This document shows positions 14,654-19,290 of a DNA stretch of 19,290 bases, piece after piece. The stretch comes from an uncultured Bacilli bacterium (GTDB lineage Bacteria > Bacillota_I > Bacilli_A > RF39 > UBA660). Position numbers and translations under genes: made by a program. The notes beneath the pieces were generated by a model, which saw only the letters and a program-made list of their open reading frames with translations, made no database searches and was not told the origin of the DNA. Each line of letters opens with the position of its first letter. Within the stretch, counting starts at the first letter, position 1. Location: NCBI GenBank assembly GCA_934090595.1, contig CAKOJO010000019.1, positions 1-19,290 of the forward strand, in the 5' to 3' direction.

Positions 14654-15184
14654 ATGTCTTTATTATCTAATACTGTTTCTGCTTCTGGAATATATAATAA
14701 TGTTACAACTTTACTTGCTTCGAATACTTCACTTGTTAACTTGGTTGATGAGTTAGTTCTTAATATGAGTACTAATAAAACGAATTGGTCTGATGGTAAT
14801 TTAATTTATACAATTGAGGTAAGTAATCAATCTGATAAGAATCATAAGAATGTTATAGTTAATGACGTTATTGATACTAGTTTAGTAAATTTTATTATTG
14901 ATTCAGTTAAAATTAATAATGTATTAGCTAACGAGGGACAGTATTCTTATGATCTGGATAAGCATATGTTGACAATTAATTTGGATGAGGTTTTAGGGAC
15001 TTCTAAAGTAGTGATTTCATTTAGTGTTAAAAAGAGGTTTAATGATCCTTTTGTTTTATATAATTATTGTAGTGCTGCTTATGAGGATGAGATTGTTGTT
15101 AATAGTAATAATGTTAAGGTTATTGGGATTGGAAAGGTTTATCCTGTTGATTGTTACAAATGTAGTACACCACATTGGAGATAG
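14654..15184 (+). CDS. DUF11-like protein, paralogue of the 5706-6089 gene
   Basis: The ATG at 14654 gives 176 residues and is preceded by AAGGGTGAG at a proper distance. An upstream ATG at 14591 would add a hydrophobic 21-residue stretch but has only GGGG close by; I prefer the shorter form, though a translated extension would matter because it could act as a membrane signal. The core (NKTNWSDGNLIYTIEVSN, then VIVNDVIDTSLVNF, then LTINLDEV and VVISFSVKK) aligns with the smaller paralogue. It continues with another strand set (NYCSAAYEDEIVVNSNNVKV) and a tail with two close cysteines (DCYKCSTPHWR). It stands alone on the plus strand between the marR operon and the convergent helicase gene. 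I see no clear promoter or terminator of its own. Confidence 0.7.
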   Translation: MSLLSNTVSASGIYNNVTTLLASNTSLVNLVDELVLNMSTNKTNWSDGNLIYTIEVSNQSDKNHKNVIVNDVIDTSLVNFIIDSVKINNVLANEGQYSYDLDKHMLTINLDEVLGTSKVVISFSVKKRFNDPFVLYNYCSAAYEDEIVVNSNNVKVIGIGKVYPVDCYKCSTPHWR

Positions 15185-15208
15185 TTCTATGTGATTTTTT
15201 GTATTTTG

Positions 15209-15235
15209 AAAAAGAATTAGTATTTCTACTAACTC
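15209..15235 (-). terminator. Terminator of the SWIM-Snf2 gene
   Basis: On the minus strand GAGTTAGTA, a GAAA tetraloop and TACTAATTC form a nine-base stem with one G-U pair, followed by TTTTT. On the plus strand the same pair would be A-C, so it belongs to the helicase gene. Confidence 0.9.
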
Positions 15236-15246
15236 TTATGTTTTAT

Positions 15247-18200
15247 TTATTCTTCATTATCATATTGAAATAGTGATTTTATATCTTCTTCAGTTAGACT
15301 AGAGATAATATTTTGATCTCTATCTTCTCCTTCGATTAGGGTTTCTGCGAGTAATTTTTTCTTGTTTTGAAGTTCTAGGATTCTTTCTTCTATTGTTCCT
15401 TTACATATAAGTTTTATTACTTCGACCGAATTTTTTTGTCCAATTCTATGAGCTCTATCGGTTGCTTGGTTTTCTACTTGTGGATTCCACCATAAATCTA
15501 GATGAATTACTACATCTGCACTAGTTAGGTTTAGTCCTGTTCCACCAGATTTTATTGTTATTAAGAAAACGTTAGTGTCATCATTGTTGAATTTTTCTAC
15601 TAATTCCATTCTTTTTTTAGAGCTTACCGAACCCTCTATTGTGTAGGTTTTAATTTTTTGTTTATTAAGTTCTTTTTCTACGATGTCTAAAGCTGTTTTG
15701 AAACTAGTGAATATTAGTATTTTATGGTTGTTTTTGACGATGTCTTTTGTTATGTCCACTAATTGTGTTATTTTAGAACTTTCTCCTTTGTAATTTGAGT
15801 AAACTATTCTAGGGTCAATGCATAGCTGTCTTAGTTTTGTTAGTAGTTGTAAGATTTTGAATCTTGCTTTTTTGTATCCTTCGGTTGCTATTATTTCTTC
15901 CATTTCTTCTTTTGTCTTTTTAACATTTGCAGCGTATAGTTTCTTTTGTGTTTCGTTTAGTTCTATGTAAATGTTGTTTTCTATTTTCGGAGGCAAGTCT
16001 TTTAGAACGTCTTCTTTTTTTCTTCTTAATATGAATGGTTTTATTTGTTCATTTAGATTATTTAGTTTATCAATGTTTTCTTTATTCATATCTTTTATGT
16101 TGTATTTTGCTTGGAATACTTTTATGTTTGCAAGGTATCCTGGCATTATGAAATCGAAGATACTCCATAGTTCTAGTACACTGTTTTCTAATGGTGTTCC
16201 TGTTAGAGCAAATTTTACTTTGGCATTTACTTTTTTGACTGCTTTGCTTATCATGGTAGAGATGTTTTTTATATTTTGCGCTTCATCTATTGCCATTACT
16301 TCAAAGTTTATTTGCTTATATATTTCTAGGTCTTCACGTAGTAGTCCATAGGTAGTTATTAAGATATTGGAATCATTTTTTTCTAGTTGTTCTAGTCTTT
16401 TTTGTTTGGTTCCATATATTACTTTGTATTTTAGTTCTTTACCAAATTTATCAAATTCTTTTTCCCAGTTGAATATTAATGATGTTGGAGCGACAATTAG
16501 TATTTTTGCATCTTTTTGTTCTTTTATGATTTGTTTTATAAGATATATTAATTGAATGCTTTTTCCTAGTCCCATTTCATCTGCGAGGATTGAACCTAGT
16601 TCACATTTATAGATGTTGTATAACCATTTTACTCCGGTTAATTGGTAGTCTCTTAATACTTGTTGGTCTTTTTTGGATATTGATAGCTCAATGTCTTTGT
16701 ATTTATTGAACTTTTCGATGAATTCATCAAATATGTTGTTTGTTTCTATTATGTTGTATTTTTCTTTTTGAAGGGAGCTTAGGTAAATTGCTCTATATTT
16801 AGGAAGAGTGCCTTCGTCTAAGTTGTTTACTTGCATGTCTTCAAGGAGCTCATTTAATTGGTTTAAGTTGTTGTCTTCTTCAAGATTTATTAGGTCTCCA
16901 CTTTTTAGTCTATAGTATTTCTTCTTATTTTTAAGACTTAGAAGCATGTCGTCTACTTCTTGTTTAGATGTGTTTCCTAGATTGAATTCGTATTTTAGGA
17001 TGTTGTCTTGTCCAATGCTAAAGGCACTGCTGAAGGTAGTTTTTTTGATTTTTGTTTTCTTTATTTTGTCACTTGTATATACTTCGTAGGACTCCGCTAA
17101 AAGGGAGATGTCATGTTCTATAAAGTGTCCTTGTTGATCGATGTCTGTTATTATGAATTTGTTGTCTTCGAGGATGAAGTTGTATTTGTAGATGTCGTTT
17201 ATTACTTGGTTTTCAAAGTCTGTGTCTCTTAATACGTTTTTAGTGCTTGCAAAGTATTCTATTTCTTCTTTGTTGTAGACGAATACTGGTTTACATACTA
17301 TTTTGTTGTAGTAATAATCGATGTATAGTTTTACTTTTGGAGTCTTACATATTACTATTTCGTTTTCTAATGATTTATCTATAGTTATTTCATCTTTTAT
17401 GACGTTTAAAAGTCCATTGGTAAAGTTTTTTAGATTTTGTTCTGGAAAGACTATGTTATCTGTTTCGTATTCGCTTAAGGCGTATACTATTTTTTTGGTT
17501 TCTTCGTCTAGTTTATATATTTTATTTTTAGATAGCATAAGATCTTCATCGATCAAAACGAGTTGATTTAGATTAGTGAATGCTAGTTTATAGTTTTCAT
17601 TTTCTTTAAATAGATTGGTTGCAAATGGATTTTCTTTTGAGATTCCTTTGTACTTATTAGTGCCTAGTTTTTCTGTTGTTATAGTTATTTCTTTGTTTGG
17701 CACTTCATTTATTAGTCTAAGCAGTGTTCGTTCTGTTAGTGCATAGTCCCAGTTTACTTGTCTATTTGATTGGAGAAAGTCAATTAGTTTTTCGTCTTCT
17801 TTAGTGAAATAATAGTCTTCTTTTTTATATGTAAATTCTTTCCCAAAGTGTGTTTCAGTATTGCCAAATTGATATGTTTCAAGAAAGCTGGACATTTTCT
17901 TGTTTAGAGCGTACATTTTGTTTTCTCCGATTTTGAACTTTATGGTATAGTAAGTTCCACCATAATAAAATCTTTCTTCTTGATTTATTTCTATTTCGAT
18001 GTTTGCTAATTTTTTAATTTTCTTTTCTTTAGTTGGTGTATTAAACATTTCTAGTATTTTTGTTGATATTTCAATAGGATTGTCTTCCATGGTAACTTTA
18101 TTTATTATGTGTCCTGCATGAATTATAACTGCCGCGACATGTTTACAACTAGCGTATCTATCAAATTGTGCACATTCGCAGAAAGTATTTACTATGCGAT

Positions 18201-18381
18201 GATCGTCTTTGGTAATCACTACGTAGTATTTCTTATAAGTTGTCTGAGATTCTACTCTGAAGTGAAATTGTCTTTCAATTCCTTGTTTTATAGTTTTTTC
18301 GTATTCAATTGGTTCTCTATAGGTTAGACCTTTGTAGTAGTCTTCTTTATTTATAACATCTAATATTTCTTGTGTAGGCAT
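15247..18381 (-). CDS. SWIM zinc-finger Snf2/SWI2 helicase-like ATPase
   Basis: I place the start at 18381 (1044 residues): AAGGAGATG lies just upstream, and the promoter at 18407-18435 falls inside the 18-codon extension that an earlier ATG (18435) would add. An N-terminal SWIM finger has Cys-68, Cys-70, Cys-79 and His-81. A long middle part (about 130-520) matches in layout the SNF2-associated region of Bacillus-type proteins. The Snf2 ATPase follows: Walker A DEMGLGKS (601-608), DEAQ (699-702), TGTPLE (727-732), then FTSFKTA, SGGTGLNL and QATDRAHRIGQ (972-982). Such proteins move along duplex DNA and may remodel protein-DNA complexes. It resembles YwqA of Bacillus. Monocistronic with its own promoter and terminator; no defence partner is adjacent, so a housekeeping role is the simpler reading. 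Confidence 0.92.
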   Translation of the reverse strand: MPTQEILDVINKEDYYKGLTYREPIEYEKTIKQGIERQFHFRVESQTTYKKYYVVITKDDHRIVNTFCECAQFDRYASCKHVAAVIIHAGHIINKVTMEDNPIEISTKILEMFNTPTKEKKIKKLANIEIEINQEERFYYGGTYYTIKFKIGENKMYALNKKMSSFLETYQFGNTETHFGKEFTYKKEDYYFTKEDEKLIDFLQSNRQVNWDYALTERTLLRLINEVPNKEITITTEKLGTNKYKGISKENPFATNLFKENENYKLAFTNLNQLVLIDEDLMLSKNKIYKLDEETKKIVYALSEYETDNIVFPEQNLKNFTNGLLNVIKDEITIDKSLENEIVICKTPKVKLYIDYYYNKIVCKPVFVYNKEEIEYFASTKNVLRDTDFENQVINDIYKYNFILEDNKFIITDIDQQGHFIEHDISLLAESYEVYTSDKIKKTKIKKTTFSSAFSIGQDNILKYEFNLGNTSKQEVDDMLLSLKNKKKYYRLKSGDLINLEEDNNLNQLNELLEDMQVNNLDEGTLPKYRAIYLSSLQKEKYNIIETNNIFDEFIEKFNKYKDIELSISKKDQQVLRDYQLTGVKWLYNIYKCELGSILADEMGLGKSIQLIYLIKQIIKEQKDAKILIVAPTSLIFNWEKEFDKFGKELKYKVIYGTKQKRLEQLEKNDSNILITTYGLLREDLEIYKQINFEVMAIDEAQNIKNISTMISKAVKKVNAKVKFALTGTPLENSVLELWSIFDFIMPGYLANIKVFQAKYNIKDMNKENIDKLNNLNEQIKPFILRRKKEDVLKDLPPKIENNIYIELNETQKKLYAANVKKTKEEMEEIIATEGYKKARFKILQLLTKLRQLCIDPRIVYSNYKGESSKITQLVDITKDIVKNNHKILIFTSFKTALDIVEKELNKQKIKTYTIEGSVSSKKRMELVEKFNNDDTNVFLITIKSGGTGLNLTSADVVIHLDLWWNPQVENQATDRAHRIGQKNSVEVIKLICKGTIEERILELQNKKKLLAETLIEGEDRDQNIISSLTEEDIKSLFQYDNEE

Positions 18382-18406
18382 AGTATAACATCTCCTTACT
18401 GGAAGT

Positions 18407-18435
18407 ATTATAGCATATTTGTTTGGTTGGTGCAA
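18407..18435 (-). promoter_or_regulatory. Promoter of the SWIM-Snf2 gene
   Basis: On the minus strand TTGCAC (18430-18435), 17 bases and TATAAT (18407-18412) give a good sigma-A promoter. The predicted transcript begins near 18400, about 20 bases before the ATG at 18381. Confidence 0.8.
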
Positions 18436-18469
18436 TTGGTTTGATGATGTTTTTTGTTAATGATTGAGT

Positions 18470-18492
18470 TCAAAGATTAGTACATTCTTTGA
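18470..18492. repeat. Isolated hairpin in the 18436-18579 gap
   Basis: TCAAAGA (18470-18476) and TCTTTGA (18486-18492) form a perfect seven-base inverted repeat with a nine-base loop. There is no U run on either side, so it does not look like a terminator. The rest of this gap shows only weak pairing and no gene. Confidence 0.35.
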
Positions 18493-18579
18493 TGAATTGG
18501 TTCTCTTCAGGGGGCTAATTATATTAAAAAGAGGATTGTTTAAAATCTCCATAATATCGACATATAACTCATATAGAGT

Positions 18580-19290
18580 TTAATAAAATTTAAACGTTTT
18601 ATTATTATATTTTTCATTTAGTTTATCTTTCAACTCTAAAATATTTTTTTCAATATTCTTAATATTGTCTCCTTCTTTTTCATTTATAAACTTTTTAAAT
18701 AATATCAAAGCTTCTTTTTCTGCCTCTGTACCATTATCATTAATATATTTTTCTGTTCTATTTAAGATTTCTTGCATCTCTTTATCTGCAAGATTAAGAT
18801 TTCTAATAGCTTCTGGATTTTTCATAAACAAATCATATATATTACTGCTATTAAATAATTGATCAAACAGCTCCAATGTTCTTTCATTATCCTTTTTTAA
18901 AACTTCACTTAATCTATTTTCATTATCAGGTATTCTTAGTTTTTAGTCATCAGCTTTATTTGAAAATTTATCTATTGAATATCTTATTTTGGGCTTATTT
19001 AAAACTATTTCTTTTATTTTAGTTTTATCAATTTTATTATAAACTTCACTGAAAATTTCATTAATAATTAATCTCAAGTCTTCTAATATTTCAAAATCAA
19101 TGTACGCAGTAAACAAAATATTATTATCTTCATCTTCTTTTAGCGAATGATTTACTTGATGTCTTATAGTCTCTATTATTTTAAATAGAGATGCTTTATA
19201 GTTTTCTTTTTTTATAAGTTCTGTTCAACTTTATGACTGATGAGAATATTCACGATATGCAACATTAATGTCAATAGGTAATTGCTTTTT
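18580..19290 (-). pseudogene. Decayed gene with three in-frame stops, running off the window
   Basis: An open stretch of 98 codons (from a TTG at 18876) looks like a small gene, but the same frame continues as protein-like sequence to the window edge, broken by TAA (18943-18945), TGA (19225-19227) and TAA (19231-19233). At least 237 codons of one ancestral frame are therefore present. The upstream part includes ETIRHQVNHSLKEDED, with an Arg-x4-His spacing (19147-19164) like the HEPN RNase motif, followed by helical sequence. The C-terminal part is helical, Lys/Glu-rich and unrecognised. The TTG start has no good ribosome site. Reading TGA as Trp would not rescue the frame because the TAA stops remain. 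I take it as a pseudogene; the HEPN idea is weak. Confidence 0.7.

Noticed and set aside
15247..18381. Snf2 protein as part of a phage-defence operon (DISARM-like or similar)
   Set aside because: It is a single gene with its own promoter and terminator and no methyltransferase, nuclease or phospholipase-D partner beside it; the SWIM and associated domains fit the common chromosomal form.
18382..18435. An 18-residue N-terminal extension of the SWIM-Snf2 protein
   Set aside because: The promoter lies inside it, so it would not be transcribed; the ATG at 18381 has its own ribosome site.
1101..19290. TGA read as tryptophan (Mollicutes-type code), prompted by the absence of TGA at the end of any intact gene
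   Set aside because: Tryptophan is encoded by TGG in all genes examined, and neither the fragment at 1101 nor the right-edge pseudogene is restored by reading TGA as Trp. TAA preference is expected in AT-rich DNA.

Overview
The window is AT-rich bacterial DNA with strong AGGAGG-type ribosome sites, sigma-A-like promoters and compact hairpin/U-run terminators. Gene content (a WxL-domain surface-type protein, a BmrCD-like heterodimeric ABC exporter under a MarR regulator, a SWIM-Snf2 helicase, a PrsW-family protease) points to a Bacillota genome, probably an uncultured gut-type Bacilli or Clostridia lineage. That placement is inference. Tryptophan is encoded by TGG and the standard bacterial code fits; every intact gene here ends in TAA or TAG.

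Left end (1-2870) is an accessory region. It holds a predicted PD-(D/E)XK nuclease-like gene (213-986), a 5'-truncated gene fragment (1101-1400), an HD-domain phosphohydrolase (1640-2668), and a frameshifted remnant (2756-2866) copied from the C-terminal third of the nuclease-like gene. Two diverged copies of a roughly 190-base element (36-226 and 1414-1603) lie just 3' of the nuclease and HD genes. The two copies keep the same hairpins with compensatory base changes, and the G-U pairs make sense only on the plus strand. This is the best candidate in the window for an undescribed element: a structured RNA repeat tied to exchangeable effector genes.

Middle left (2871-6100): a polytopic membrane protein, then a two-gene operon whose proteins both begin with almost the same zinc-ribbon peptide. 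One is a single-pass membrane protein with an outer domain, the other a PrsW-type intramembrane protease, suggesting a substrate/protease or sensor/protease pair. A divergent plus-strand gene encodes a small DUF11-like beta-sandwich protein without a signal peptide.

Middle (6123-10133): a beta-helix plus WxL protein, also lacking a signal peptide, converges on the DUF11 gene across a shared bidirectional terminator. A three-gene operon follows: DUF362 protein, DUF1697 protein, PAP2 phosphatase.

Right (10233-19290): a marR-ABC-ABC operon with a very good promoter and a palindromic operator at its start, typical of autoregulated multidrug export. Next come a second DUF11-like plus-strand gene, a large SWIM-Snf2 helicase with its own promoter and terminator, and, at the edge, a decayed gene with three in-frame stops running off the window.

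No rRNA, tRNA, CRISPR array, transposase or origin was recognised.
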